From positions 1 to 64,000 of the forward strand of contig JAJRQZ010000067.1 of the NCBI GenBank assembly GCA_024279935.1: 64,000 nucleotides of DNA, read 5' to 3'. The DNA is from Bacteroidota bacterium. GTDB lineage: Bacteria; Bacteroidota; Bacteroidia; Bacteroidales; F082. Both the position numbers and the translations under genes were made by a program. Below the pieces are notes generated by a model that was not told the origin of the DNA, ran no database searches, and saw nothing but the letters and a program-made list of their open reading frames with translations. Of the stretch, positions 1-9,698 are shown piece after piece; the stretch's first letter is position 1, and each line of letters begins with the position of its first letter.

Positions 1-166
1 AGTAGAGAAAAATATTAACTCATTGGTTACCTATCCGTTTTGTCACAATTTTTGTTTGAAAAACACAAAATTTCCGCCAAAACTACTGAGATTTCAAATA
101 TATAACCCCACTGAAGCATGGGGCTATTGATAATCAACTTGTTAAACCTGCTGAGTAGTAACCTAT
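1..166. repeat. window edge with REP-like hairpin
   Basis: This is non-coding sequence at the window edge. Positions 102-126 form an imperfect hairpin: CCCCA at 106-110 pairs with TGGGG at 119-123, and flanking ATA/TAT extend the stem with one mismatch. Short hairpins of this kind resemble the REP sequences associated with Bacteroidota REP-associated transposases, but no transposase is present here. The hairpin lies about 30 bp before a truncated ATPase tail, which suggests a rearrangement joint. No other feature was seen in this stretch. Confidence 0.35.
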
Positions 167-388
167 ATGGAGTTTATTAAATTCTGGAGGACAAGCAGCG
201 GGAATGAGGTCGACTTTGTGATCGACAACCATGGATTCATTGAGAAAGAAGCATTTGAGATTAAATTCAATAGTAATTCCTTTAAAGAAAAGAAATATAA
301 AAAGTTCATGAACACTTATCCTGACATCAAGCTTGACTTTCGTGCTTTTTCGGCAAAAAACAATTCAACAGATATTATAGCACTTTAA
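155..388 (+). pseudogene. C-terminal remnant of a DUF4143 AAA ATPase
   Basis: The frame opens after a TGA at 152-154 and encodes only about 73-77 residues. The motif FWRTSSGNEVDFVI, followed by a FEIKFN segment and a short lysine-rich stretch, is typical of the C-terminal nuclease-like DUF4143 domain of bacterial AAA ATPases, which are normally about 380-450 residues long. The ATPase core (Walker A and B) is absent, so this is a relic. The ATG at 167 is internal to the family alignment and is probably not a true start. The relic belongs to a different subfamily from the intact ATPase at 25506-26726, because the residues around the VDFVI motif differ. Confidence 0.6.
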
Positions 389-480
389 TTTTAACAAACC
401 TTAAATTAACTTCCTAAACCAAAGCATCTTTTTTCTTAGTTTTACACTCTTAATAATACGACGTTTAAATAATAGGAATT

Positions 481-1869
481 ATGTTTAAAAAAGAAGTTTA
501 TACAGATAGGAGAAACCGTTTAAAGAAAGAAGTTAAATCGGGTATCGGATTGTTTTTAGGCAATGTTGACGCCGCTTTCAATTATCCGGCCAACCAATAT
601 CATTTCCGTCAGGACAGCCATTTTCTTTACTTTTTCGGACTTCAGAACCCAGGCTTTGCCGGTGTGATTGATTTCGACAATGGCAAAGATTATATTTTTG
701 GCAATGATTTCGATATAGATGACATTATCTGGATGGGCGTTCAACCCAAGGTTAAAGATTTGGCAGCAATGGCAGGAATAGAAAACAGCTCGCCATATAC
801 CGGGCTTGCCAAGTTCATCGCCGACGCAAAATACGAGGGCAGGGACATTCATTATCTACCAACTTACAGAGGGGAAACGGTAATAGAGCTCTCACAGCTT
901 TTAGGCCTGGCAAATGCCGACGTAAAACCCGGTGCTTCCGTTGAGCTGATAAAGGCTGTTGTTAAGCTTAAAGAAATAAAAAGCGAAGAGGAAATCGCCG
1001 AGATCGAAAAAGCCGTAGAGATAGCATACGAAATGCACACTACATCGATGAAGATGGCAATGCCCGGAGTTGTTGAGCAAAAAATTGCAGGAACCATTGA
1101 GGGCGTCTCCCTGGCATTGGGCGGGCCTGTCTCATTCCCAATCATCCTTAGCCAGGATGGGCAAACGCTTCACAACCACAACCATAGCAATGTTTTGGAA
1201 GTCGGGCGCATGATGGTTACCGATGCCGGTGCCGAAACCCTGGAGTGCTATGCAAGCGACATAACGCGTACTGTGCCCGTAGGAGGAAAATTCAACGAAC
1301 GTCAAGCCGAAATCTACCAAATTGTTTTGGATGCCAATATGGGAGCAATAGAGGCCATAAAACCAGGCATAAAATACAGGGACGTGCATTTTATCGCTGC
1401 CAGGATAATTATAGAAGGCCTCAAAAAAGCAGGTCTTATGAAAGGCGATACCGACGAGGCTTTAAAAGCCGAAGCACACACACTTTTCATGCCCCACGGC
1501 CTTGGCCACCAAATGGGAATGGACGTTCACGACATGGAGGGTTTCGGCGAGGATTATGTTGGCTACGACGAAAACACCAGGCGGGCAACAACTTTCGGGA
1601 CGGCCTATCTCCGTTTGGGCAAGGAATTAAAACCGGGCCTGGTCCTGACCGTTGAGCCGGGAATTTATTTTATCCCCGACCTTATCGATCAATTCCGTTC
1701 GGAAGGCAAGTTCACGGACTTCGTAAACTACGACAAACTTGAAACCTATAAAGATTTCGGCGGTATCCGGATAGAAGATGATATACTGGTAACCGAAGAA
1801 GGCAATAGAGTACTTGGAAAACCTATTCCAAAAACAATTGCCGAGATAGAGGCTCTTATGGCAGGCTAA
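481..1869 (+). CDS. pepP: Xaa-Pro aminopeptidase (aminopeptidase P, M24B)
   Basis: This cytosolic metallo-aminopeptidase releases N-terminal residues preceding proline. The 462-residue length is normal for the family. The N-terminal AMP_N domain covers roughly residues 1-140 and the creatinase-like M24 domain roughly 170-450. The dinuclear metal ligands are all visible: D in VTDAGAE, D in YASDITRT, H in HGLGHQMGMDVHD, E in TVEPGIY and E in GGIRIEDD. The ATG at 481 follows a clean AT-rich upstream region and matches the family N-terminus. The gene stands alone; the next confident gene lies downstream on the opposite strand. Such enzymes are general peptide-turnover proteins, and nothing is missing here. 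Confidence 0.93.
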   Translation: MFKKEVYTDRRNRLKKEVKSGIGLFLGNVDAAFNYPANQYHFRQDSHFLYFFGLQNPGFAGVIDFDNGKDYIFGNDFDIDDIIWMGVQPKVKDLAAMAGIENSSPYTGLAKFIADAKYEGRDIHYLPTYRGETVIELSQLLGLANADVKPGASVELIKAVVKLKEIKSEEEIAEIEKAVEIAYEMHTTSMKMAMPGVVEQKIAGTIEGVSLALGGPVSFPIILSQDGQTLHNHNHSNVLEVGRMMVTDAGAETLECYASDITRTVPVGGKFNERQAEIYQIVLDANMGAIEAIKPGIKYRDVHFIAARIIIEGLKKAGLMKGDTDEALKAEAHTLFMPHGLGHQMGMDVHDMEGFGEDYVGYDENTRRATTFGTAYLRLGKELKPGLVLTVEPGIYFIPDLIDQFRSEGKFTDFVNYDKLETYKDFGGIRIEDDILVTEEGNRVLGKPIPKTIAEIEALMAG

Positions 1870-1877
1870 GAAAACTT

Positions 1878-2057
1878 ATGTCGAGCAGCACTAAAAAACA
1901 AAGCCCTTTGCAACAGCTTGTTTTTGAAGGAGGTTTGAAGGAAAACAAAGGTATCAGAATGAGGCCCAATAAAGCCTTTTGTAATTTTTTCATGATCAAA
2001 AGTATTTTAGACCACGAAAACCCAATTAATATACCAAAACCTCAAAAGCATAAATAA
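1878..2057 (+). CDS. small hypothetical ORF (59 aa), doubtful
   Basis: An ATG-started frame begins 8 bp after the pepP stop and runs 59 codons to TAA. The product is basic and polar, with no signal peptide, membrane segment or recognisable motif. The tight spacing behind pepP is the only argument for translation. I do not recognise the protein and it may be chance. Confidence 0.2.
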   Translation: MSSSTKKQSPLQQLVFEGGLKENKGIRMRPNKAFCNFFMIKSILDHENPINIPKPQKHK

Positions 2058-2114
2058 TTTTGTTAATAATTGTTAATCTGGCACTTAAAAACCCTTTCCA
2101 TTAACCTCAACTTA

Positions 2115-2342
2115 TTAATCCATCAAATCATTCTTATTGACGATATAAGTTTTCCTTAGTCCGTATGCTGTTGCCAAAGCAAATAAGATAGCAGATCCAC
2201 TTCCAACAGGGGCGCCGCCGCCGATGGGATCCTGATCAACTTCAGGGCTTCCGCCGGGGTCGCTGGGAGCTGTCATCTGGGCTGATAATCCCAAACCGAT
2301 AAATAAAAATAATGCAAGCAAAATATATTTGAATTCTTTCAT
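2115..2342 (-). CDS. small secreted protein with PID-CTERM-like tail
   Basis: The product has 75 residues. It has a signal peptide (residues 1-21, ending SAQ), a short Pro/Gly/Asp-rich segment, then PIGGGAPVGSGSAILFALA leading into a hydrophobic helix, and a basic tail (YGLRK). This layout (signal peptide, Gly-rich linker, C-terminal membrane helix, positive residues) matches the short PID-CTERM-type sorting proteins common in Bacteroidota. It begins 18 bp downstream of the 1557-residue BNR/PKD protein on the same strand, so the two are probably co-transcribed. Its function is unknown; a role as a small anchored partner of the neighbouring T9SS cargo is inference. Confidence 0.65.
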   Translation of the reverse strand: MKEFKYILLALFLFIGLGLSAQMTAPSDPGGSPEVDQDPIGGGAPVGSGSAILFALATAYGLRKTYIVNKNDLMD

Positions 2343-2360
2343 CTGTTTTGATTTTTAAAT

Positions 2361-5300
2361 TTATCGAACAAAAACTTTTTCAACAACAGTACTATCTTCG
2401 TCAATTACTTTTACTATTAGATAGATATTGCTTAATCGAACAGGAATTTTGATCACATCCGTATCGAAACCGTTTTTATTTATTATTTCCCGCCCATAAA
2501 TATCAAACACTTTTATTTTAGTGTGTTTAAGGTCTCGGGTACCCGACGATTTAACATAAATATACTTTCCCCAGCTATAAATCCGGATCAGCCCGCTTTT
2601 CAAATCATCCTCGATTCCGGCAACTTTATACTTGAAATGCAGCAAGAACCTATCGGGATTGCCATAGGTCTGAGCCATAAAACCATAAGTATTATTTTTG
2701 TGCATATCCTGTATTATATTGAGTTTCAAGTCTTCCAACAGTATATCGACATCCTCCATAAATTTTTCATCTTTTAAAATTAAAATATACTCACCTGCTT
2801 CCCTGGCCATGAAATCCAGTGGTATTTGTTTTTCCCCGTAAGTCAATGTAGCAAAAGCAGCGATACTCAGTTCCATATCGTCGTATTTGGCATATAACTG
2901 TGGTGCGAGTCCGTCGCCGAACATTTTCCTTGCATCCCAGCCATGATCATAACCATCGCCGCATTCCTCGCAGAAGGTGAACCAAACCTCATCGTTGCCA
3001 TCATCTTTTTGAACATTGAAAACAGCATAAGGAGGACCATCATAATCCGAATTATCAGGTTTAAGATATGCTTGCGAGGACTGCACTCTTGCATATTTCG
3101 GGATTGTAAGTGATGGGGAGGCAGCGGTTGCCTGAATAAAGAACCCTTGTCCTAAAGGGATTATACCGTTTGTTAGGCTGCCTTGCCCGTTTCCGTTACG
3201 GCTAAGATAGTTACTGCCATCTTTCCATACATAAACAGTTGCATCTATATTCGTACGTGTCCATCCACCCTGATCCCAATCCAAAGCCGCTGGATAAGGG
3301 TTGGCGACCAGATTATATCCATGGGAGGCATCGGTAAACGCCAAAGCCGGTGTTGAAGAATTTGTAAGAGTTACATCTATAGCCTTTAATGTTCCTGTAA
3401 ATGTTGCGGTAACATTATTTGAGGTTTCAACCCAGGTGCTGTAACCTCCGGTCTGGGGCAAGGATGTATTAACATCGGTTATATACGTCCAGGTATCATT
3501 GCTTTCGTTATAAGATTTCAGCCAGACATCAGGTGAGCCGCCAAAATAAAGGTTATTGGCCGTGACACCACTTGTAGGCGCACCAAACAAATGCCATTTG
3601 CCGCCTGTCAGATATCTTTTAACCGTTGCACTCAAGCCGTCGGTATCCGTGATCAGCGATCCTGTGCCCGAAGCATCAGATTCAATAACAATGCCGCTAG
3701 TCCCCGCACTGTTCGTAAGCGTTCCATCAACGCTCAGATGACCGTTTATGGTAACACTGGCACCGGAGGCAATACTAAGGTCATAGCATTGGGCGTCTGT
3801 GGTCCCGGAGCCTATGCTAGGATATACTCCGCCAGAAGGGGTTGTTGGAATTGTTACACTAACAGATGATGTAGGCTCTGCACCAGCACTCCAGTTTCCG
3901 GCTGTTGCCCAGTCAGTTGAAACAGTTCCGGCCCAGGTTGTTGAAGATGCAACAATATTTACTGAGTAATCCTCAACTTCCCCGTTGGACGTAGATCCGC
4001 AACTGCTACAGGTAGAACCATAATATTTTGTTCTTATCCGCATTCTTGTCGAGCCTAATAATGCATATGTAGGCACGTTGATAGTAAACGTTCCTTCTCC
4101 GCCATTATCAGTTCCACATAAAATTTCCTCACTGCTATCTAAAAAATCGCCGTCCATGTTCCAGTCGATCCATATACCAAGATCAAGGCTGGCATCATTA
4201 TAAGGCGAAGTAACTATTATTGAATTTGATGAAGATATCGTTAAATCCGTTGATTGTGCAGTATAATCGCCATAACCTCCTGTGGAAAACCCACTTGAGT
4301 TATCTATAGTTCCAAGTTGTACACGACTAATCGATCCATAACCATTTCCAGAGGAAGCACTGCAATAGGATTGGGAAGAACCAACAGTGATATAACCAAC
4401 TTTTGTTTCGGTATCGTTGCCATTTGCATTTGTTGCATAAAGGCTTACCTGATAACTACCTGTTGCGGTGAACTCCACTTTCGGATTCTGTGATGTGGAG
4501 GAAGTTCCATCCACATAGTTCAATGTAGATGGGCTAAAACTCCATGACCATGATGTAGGATCATTGTTAGTAAGATCAGTAAAAGTAACCGTTTGATTTG
4601 TAACCGGTGAGGTGTCGTCGGCTTCAAATTCTGCTATTGGCGATGAGGAAGACGGCGCATAGAGTTCCGTTTCCCATAATCCTCTCCCGAAGGTAGCAGC
4701 CCTTAACCTGCTTAAATGGGGTGTACTTGTATTATAATAAATCTCGAGTTCAGTAACCACAACATTTGGCAGGCCTGAACTATATAGAGCCCAGTCGGCC
4801 GAACCTACTTTAACATAAACACCAACATCGGTGCCGGCATAGAGTTCGGTGACAGTGGTATTTTGTTTATTTTCAATTACGCACATTACGGGGATGCTCG
4901 GCAAACCGGTTGAAATATTAGTCCATGTAGAACCTCCGTCGGTACTTTCGTAAACTCCATGTGAGTTATATTCCCCGAAAGAAACCCAAATTGTTGATGG
5001 GTCATCGCTTTTTACTGATACATAGGTAATATATGATGAAGTTACAGGAAGCGTTCCTGTAATATTAGACCAGGATGTGCCTCCATCAGTCGTTTTATAT
5101 AGTGTTGTTTGAGTTGCCGCATAAATATAAGATGAGTTTGAAGGGGCTACCGTGAGTGACCTAAGCGTACTTCCCGCCCAACTGCTAATCTTAGTCCATG
5201 AAGTACCCTGGTTGGCCGATTTCCATACATCAGTAAAGCCGATGTACATAGTAGTGCTTGTTGTTGGATCCAATATATATGGAGTAACCCAAGCTGCACT

Positions 5301-7034
5301 TCCGGTAATTCCATTGCTAATAGATATTGAAGAAGACCAACTATCGGTAGTCCTGTAAATATCACCATTATAAAGTTCGCCATATTGCGTACTTGTTGAG
5401 GCAGGGTCGATAGCACATTCCATACCATCCCCACCCAGAGGGTCGGTCCAGCTACCTGCTGAAAGCGTTTTAGTACCGTTATCCTGCAGGCCGGCAATTA
5501 CATCACCAGAGGAAGATTGTGAAACACCCAGTCTGTATAACTGACTGATAGACATCCCGCTGCTCAGATATGACCATGAGCCCCCCCCATTGGACGTTGA
5601 ATACAAACCCCCGTCGTTACATTCATAGAGTGTAGATGACCCATTTTGAAATGCCAGAAAATGCTTATCGGCATGCGCAACCGGAGAGCCACAAGAATTA
5701 TAAGTTGAACTGCTTGTCCACATATTGGATGAAGTCCAGCTAACACCGCCGTCAGTTGATTTAAAGGTATTTACGCCTCCAAGGAAGAGTGTTGTTGCAG
5801 TATTGGGATCAGCGGCAAGACACAAATCATAATTTCCCTGTCCTCCGTCGTCAGAACCATCGCAATAATAACCAAGGATGTAATTGCCGGCAACAGTACC
5901 GTCAAAAACTTTAGCAAAAGTGGCGCCGCTATCAGTAGATTTATAAACACCTTCAAGTTTTCCTCCCGATCTAGCCACAACTGCATAAACCAATGTTGGA
6001 TCAGCAGCAGTAACTGCCAATTGAACCCTTAGACCACCGGAAACGGTAAGAACAGCAGTCCAGGTAGAGCCTGCGTCGGTTGATCTGTATATTTTCCCTC
6101 CCCTGGTTCCACCGTACATATATCCGGGATCGCTAGGTTTGAATTCCATACTCACAAATTCGGCACCCGTATAAATCGATGGCCACGTTGTTCCCCCGTC
6201 TGTTGTCTTAAAAACGCCGTCAGTTCCGGCAGCATAAATAGTACTGGAATTTGCTGGGTGAACAAGCAATCTGTTAAGGGTCTTTTTATCACTTGTTATC
6301 CATGTTAAGGCAGTAGTTGACCATGTGCTACCACCGTCGGTGGATTTCAATACGCCAATAGTGTTATTATCATGTACTTGATCACCGCTTAACGACCACA
6401 TGCTTCCACCGTCGCGATCGCCCGTAGCAATATAAACAACATCGCTCGATGTTGTGGCTCCTGCAACAACAACTACATCACTCACACCTAAAACCGAATT
6501 ATCATCTGTAAGAACAGTCCAGTTTGTTCCCCCATCGGTAGTTTTCCATAATCCTCCGGAAGGAGATCCGGTATATAATGTCGGATCGTCACCTGTCCTA
6601 AATCCAACACAATTCAACCTTCCCAATCCGGCATAACCTCCTACCGAGGAAGATGGCCCCATTGTCTGCCAGTTTCCCGCCGCATTTCTGTTATTATCAT
6701 TATTTCTGCTCTGCTTATAGATTTTATTCATATCGATATTGGGGAAATTACCTGTCCCAGGATCGATACGGTTCTCCCAAAACCATTCCCAACGCCTGAA
6801 CTGTTTCCATCCGCTTGCCTTTTTACGAATGCCGTTTTCAAGATAATAACCTCCTTTTACATTTTTAGGTGTCCAATAATCATTGAATTCCTTTTGCAGT
6901 TCAAAAAAGTTCTTTTCCTGTTTAACTTCTTGTTTCCGCAAAGTTTGGCTTTTAACTCCTGATTGCGAATTTACCCTAGATGAAATGCAAAAAATGAAGG
7001 TGGCAAGAAAGATTAGTCGTAGAAGTTTTCTCAT
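2361..7034 (-). CDS. secreted BNR/sortilin-repeat protein with PKD, GEVEDY and T9SS domains
   Basis: A 1557-residue secreted protein. A signal peptide occupies residues 1-23. A region up to about residue 840 carries roughly ten Asp-box (BNR) motifs such as STDGGSTW and TTDGGTNW, as in sortilin/sialidase-like beta-propellers. A PKD domain follows at about 850-945 and a GEVEDY-type domain at about 950-1095 (motif NGEVEDYSVNI). Next comes a long region with beta-rich features, and a T9SS type A sorting domain at the extreme C-terminus (KIKVFDIYGREI). The sialidase active-site residues cannot be assigned by eye, so an adhesin or polymer-binding role is as likely as an enzyme. It is transcribed ahead of the 75-residue small protein. 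The start follows a TTG-N23-TATATTTG promoter. Confidence 0.85.
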   Translation of the reverse strand: MRKLLRLIFLATFIFCISSRVNSQSGVKSQTLRKQEVKQEKNFFELQKEFNDYWTPKNVKGGYYLENGIRKKASGWKQFRRWEWFWENRIDPGTGNFPNIDMNKIYKQSRNNDNNRNAAGNWQTMGPSSSVGGYAGLGRLNCVGFRTGDDPTLYTGSPSGGLWKTTDGGTNWTVLTDDNSVLGVSDVVVVAGATTSSDVVYIATGDRDGGSMWSLSGDQVHDNNTIGVLKSTDGGSTWSTTALTWITSDKKTLNRLLVHPANSSTIYAAGTDGVFKTTDGGTTWPSIYTGAEFVSMEFKPSDPGYMYGGTRGGKIYRSTDAGSTWTAVLTVSGGLRVQLAVTAADPTLVYAVVARSGGKLEGVYKSTDSGATFAKVFDGTVAGNYILGYYCDGSDDGGQGNYDLCLAADPNTATTLFLGGVNTFKSTDGGVSWTSSNMWTSSSTYNSCGSPVAHADKHFLAFQNGSSTLYECNDGGLYSTSNGGGSWSYLSSGMSISQLYRLGVSQSSSGDVIAGLQDNGTKTLSAGSWTDPLGGDGMECAIDPASTSTQYGELYNGDIYRTTDSWSSSISISNGITGSAAWVTPYILDPTTSTTMYIGFTDVWKSANQGTSWTKISSWAGSTLRSLTVAPSNSSYIYAATQTTLYKTTDGGTSWSNITGTLPVTSSYITYVSVKSDDPSTIWVSFGEYNSHGVYESTDGGSTWTNISTGLPSIPVMCVIENKQNTTVTELYAGTDVGVYVKVGSADWALYSSGLPNVVVTELEIYYNTSTPHLSRLRAATFGRGLWETELYAPSSSSPIAEFEADDTSPVTNQTVTFTDLTNNDPTSWSWSFSPSTLNYVDGTSSTSQNPKVEFTATGSYQVSLYATNANGNDTETKVGYITVGSSQSYCSASSGNGYGSISRVQLGTIDNSSGFSTGGYGDYTAQSTDLTISSSNSIIVTSPYNDASLDLGIWIDWNMDGDFLDSSEEILCGTDNGGEGTFTINVPTYALLGSTRMRIRTKYYGSTCSSCGSTSNGEVEDYSVNIVASSTTWAGTVSTDWATAGNWSAGAEPTSSVSVTIPTTPSGGVYPSIGSGTTDAQCYDLSIASGASVTINGHLSVDGTLTNSAGTSGIVIESDASGTGSLITDTDGLSATVKRYLTGGKWHLFGAPTSGVTANNLYFGGSPDVWLKSYNESNDTWTYITDVNTSLPQTGGYSTWVETSNNVTATFTGTLKAIDVTLTNSSTPALAFTDASHGYNLVANPYPAALDWDQGGWTRTNIDATVYVWKDGSNYLSRNGNGQGSLTNGIIPLGQGFFIQATAASPSLTIPKYARVQSSQAYLKPDNSDYDGPPYAVFNVQKDDGNDEVWFTFCEECGDGYDHGWDARKMFGDGLAPQLYAKYDDMELSIAAFATLTYGEKQIPLDFMAREAGEYILILKDEKFMEDVDILLEDLKLNIIQDMHKNNTYGFMAQTYGNPDRFLLHFKYKVAGIEDDLKSGLIRIYSWGKYIYVKSSGTRDLKHTKIKVFDIYGREIINKNGFDTDVIKIPVRLSNIYLIVKVIDEDSTVVEKVFVR

Positions 7035-7104
7035 GTTTTAAAATTTTATTTCAAATTAAAAAGAAGTGTTTGCTCCAATAAATTTTATTTCTTGTTTCGT
7101 TTGT

Positions 7105-7138
7105 CAAATATATTATAATTCAGGCTCTTTTAACACAA
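7105..7138 (-). promoter_or_regulatory. Bacteroidota-type promoter for the BNR/PKD gene
   Basis: On the minus strand a -7 box TATATTTG (7112 to 7105) is preceded by TTG (7138 to 7136) with a 23-nt spacer. It would start transcription roughly 65 nt before the ATG at 7034. The match is to the TTG...TAnnTTTG consensus; the spacer is at the long end. Confidence 0.45.
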
Positions 7139-7469
7139 TTTAACTATTATTTCACAAATATTTAACAAATTGCCATGACTCTTTGCTAGTGTTATTTATA
7201 TATAAAAGTGCGGACGAAATTATAATTAGTCATCTACTGGCTTGTGTTATCATGACCGGAAAAGGAATGTTCTCAAAACCCTGAAATCTGGTTAATCCCA
7301 GAACAGAAATAAATACTTGGCAAGACGGATTAAATTGCGCCCGGATGAAAGGGCTCGTCCTTTACTTTATAAATCCTGATTTTGGATTATACACTTTTCA
7401 GGAATATTTCCCATCATTTTCAGGTTATCTGCATAATGAATTGGCTCGACCGTCAACTGCATAATTATC
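7139..7469. other. intergenic region, no gene seen
   Basis: About 330 bp between the BNR/PKD promoter and the end of the membrane-protein gene. No open frame of convincing composition, RNA gene or repeat was recognised. This may be the 3' untranslated region of the upstream minus-strand gene. Confidence 0.5.
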
Positions 7470-8123
7470 TTAATAAACCCACCCCAATAATCCAAGAGCA
7501 AGTATATTCATCAGGATTGGGACAAGGTAAATTATGGAAAGCGTGATGATTTTTGCTTTGTTGGTTTTTCGCGTAATTATAAACCATGCACCCAAATAAA
7601 AATGGAGATAGCCAAATAAGAATATTAATATTACTCCACCTAACGACCTGTTCCAGAAAGGGTATTCCCAAATAAGGAGACCTCCCTTATTTAAGAACCA
7701 TTCTATAAACACACTGAAAACCGAAAACGAAATTGCCCAAAAAAGAGGATTTGGAATACCTAATATTTTTTTCTTTTTATCTTCTTCCAGGGTATGATAC
7801 CATGCGATACCTGCAATCAGGAACATAAACATTATCTCGATATTCCACCCGACCATAGTCCGCAAGGCCGTATCGCCGGGGGCAGTCCATAACGCGGAAC
7901 GTTGAGTAAGGACCAGCACCCACGAATTCCATGTTTCATTGAAAAAATCGATACCAAAAACAGTAAGCCCTGCAAATACTGCGTCAAAATTACCTGACCG
8001 CCTTCCATCCTTTATCTCTTTGGCATAAATATATATAAGTATGCTAAGCAAAGGAATGGCATACCATTTTAACATACTGTAGTCCCTCAGGCTTTCAAGA
8101 GCCTTTAATGATGCATCGGTCAT
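7470..8123 (-). CDS. polytopic membrane protein, unknown function
   Basis: The product has 217 residues with about six hydrophobic segments, for example near residues 20-33, 95-108, 130-145 and 150-180, and a charged loop rich in K/E/D (EEDKKKK) near residue 115. I recognise no catalytic motif and cannot name the family. It follows the terminator of the SusCD operon upstream, so it should be transcribed independently. Confidence 0.7.
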   Translation of the reverse strand: MTDASLKALESLRDYSMLKWYAIPLLSILIYIYAKEIKDGRRSGNFDAVFAGLTVFGIDFFNETWNSWVLVLTQRSALWTAPGDTALRTMVGWNIEIMFMFLIAGIAWYHTLEEDKKKKILGIPNPLFWAISFSVFSVFIEWFLNKGGLLIWEYPFWNRSLGGVILIFLFGYLHFYLGAWFIITRKTNKAKIITLSIIYLVPILMNILALGLLGWVY

Positions 8124-8171
8124 GATAATAAATTTAAGCGAAAACTAAGAATAATTCGTAAAGATACAAAT

Positions 8172-8204
8172 AAAAAAGCCTGCTCATAAGAACAGGCTTT
8201 TTTT
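8172..8204 (-). terminator. intrinsic terminator after susD (8228-9673)
   Basis: AGCCTG and CAGGCT form a hairpin with about a 10-nt loop. It is flanked by A-runs on one side and seven T on the other, so it can act in both directions. It lies about 25 bp past the SusD stop codon. Confidence 0.75.
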
Positions 8205-8227
8205 AGAATATTTAAAACAAGCGATTC

Positions 8228-9673
8228 CTAGTTTACATCCCAGAAAACTCTTTGTCTGTGATCATCCGTACCACCCATTTTAGCAACGGCGGCGTCATAA
8301 CTAGCCTTATTCTGAAGTTTCTCGTTGAATGGATAAGGATAACGTTTTGGTATGTCGTTATACACCATTCCTTCGGGAACATTAAGAAGAGGGAAGTCAA
8401 GTCTTCTCCATTCGGCCCAAGCTTCAACACCTCTGTTATAAAGGGCTATATACTTCTGGGTACCGATTTTTTGCCTCCAAGTTCCTGGTGCAGTCGAATA
8501 AGCAACATCGGGATTAGCAAGGTAAGCATCAACATCGGCCTGAGTACCACCCCAATACAGGATGCTCTCGGTGATTCCGGCATTATAATGCGCTTCGGCA
8601 GTTCCACCAACATTATAACCTCTTTCAATTGCTTCAGCCATCAGGAAATGCATTTCAGCACCTTCCATAAGAATGGCAGGGAAAGTAGGCTCGAAGAAAG
8701 GAGCTGTGAAGTGTGAGAAATTAGTATATGTTTGAGCGCCGTCCAAACCGGCAACAGCACCAAGATAAATCATATTGCCGCTACCATCGTCAACTTGAGT
8801 GAACCATAAAGCACGGCGAGGATCATCCAGGCCGTTCATCAGGTCAACTATAGTGTTGGCAGGAGTATAGTCCTGGCGACCGCCGATTATATATGCATCA
8901 TAAATAGCATTTACATGAGGTGTAACACCTACGTAATTCAAGATTGCTCCTTCGCCATTACCAAATACACCCTTGCTCATTGCATCTTCAACAGCAGTTT
9001 GTGCCGCACTATTATTTACATCAGCCAAACGCATACCTAGACGCATCTCCAGTGAAGCGGCAAACTTTTTCCAAGAGGCAATATCACCGCCAAAGAGCAG
9101 GTCGGTACCACCATAAGAAGCACCTTCCTTAAGCATGCTTTGCGCAATGCCGAGTTCCGACATAATGGAAGTATAAATGCTTGCGGCATCATCATAAGCA
9201 GGGCGCGAGTTTTCGTCAAGCTGCAATGCTTCCGAATATGGCATATCGCCAAAAGCATCAACCACGCACTGCCATGCATATACTTCTAAAATTGTGGCTA
9301 TGGCAATTTTATTGTCGCGTTCAACAACAGCACCACCCCAGTCGGCTAGCAATTCCTTGGTTCTCTTAAGGTCCATTAATACGTCCCTATAAAACTCCCT
9401 TGCATATCCGTCAGGAATCTGACGATCTTGATATAGGTATCTAGATTCGTCGAAATACTGCATTTCTTGCCAGTACTGTACTGTAAGACGGTGTGTGTTT
9501 AGATTCACACTAACATGGTCAACCTGATTTACCAATGCCAATTCCGCATTCGTAAACAAAGTTTCTATTGGAACCTCTGTTGGGTTCTTTGGATCCACAT
9601 TATCAGGAAGTTTACACTGCGTAACCCCAATGATAAGGACCATAACAATCGAAAGATATTTTATTATTTTCAT
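8228..9673 (-). CDS. SusD/RagB-like outer-membrane lipoprotein (SusD-like_2 type)
   Basis: A 481-residue surface glycan- or peptide-binding lipoprotein. A lipoprotein signal peptide ends at Cys20 (GVTQC). The helical TPR-like SusD fold is suggested by the YWQEMQYF region, by ILEVYAWQCVVDAFGDMPYSEA and by the C-terminal NRGVEAWAEWRRLDFP motif typical of the RagB/SusD-like_2 group. It is encoded 25 bp after a SusC gene, and the two form the usual binding lid/TonB-dependent transporter complex. No degradative enzyme is adjacent and the locus lacks the CAAACGATTGC operator, so the substrate is unknown; peptides are possible, since many SusD-like_2 loci do not have glycan enzymes nearby. Confidence 0.9.
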   Translation of the reverse strand: MKIIKYLSIVMVLIIGVTQCKLPDNVDPKNPTEVPIETLFTNAELALVNQVDHVSVNLNTHRLTVQYWQEMQYFDESRYLYQDRQIPDGYAREFYRDVLMDLKRTKELLADWGGAVVERDNKIAIATILEVYAWQCVVDAFGDMPYSEALQLDENSRPAYDDAASIYTSIMSELGIAQSMLKEGASYGGTDLLFGGDIASWKKFAASLEMRLGMRLADVNNSAAQTAVEDAMSKGVFGNGEGAILNYVGVTPHVNAIYDAYIIGGRQDYTPANTIVDLMNGLDDPRRALWFTQVDDGSGNMIYLGAVAGLDGAQTYTNFSHFTAPFFEPTFPAILMEGAEMHFLMAEAIERGYNVGGTAEAHYNAGITESILYWGGTQADVDAYLANPDVAYSTAPGTWRQKIGTQKYIALYNRGVEAWAEWRRLDFPLLNVPEGMVYNDIPKRYPYPFNEKLQNKASYDAAVAKMGGTDDHRQRVFWDVN

Positions 9674-9698
9674 CTGTTTACTTTTTTAATATTAATTA

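Noticed and set aside
864-1655. Frames within pepP on both strands (about 85-136 codons)
   Set aside because: They overlap a clear metallo-aminopeptidase and show no independent family features.
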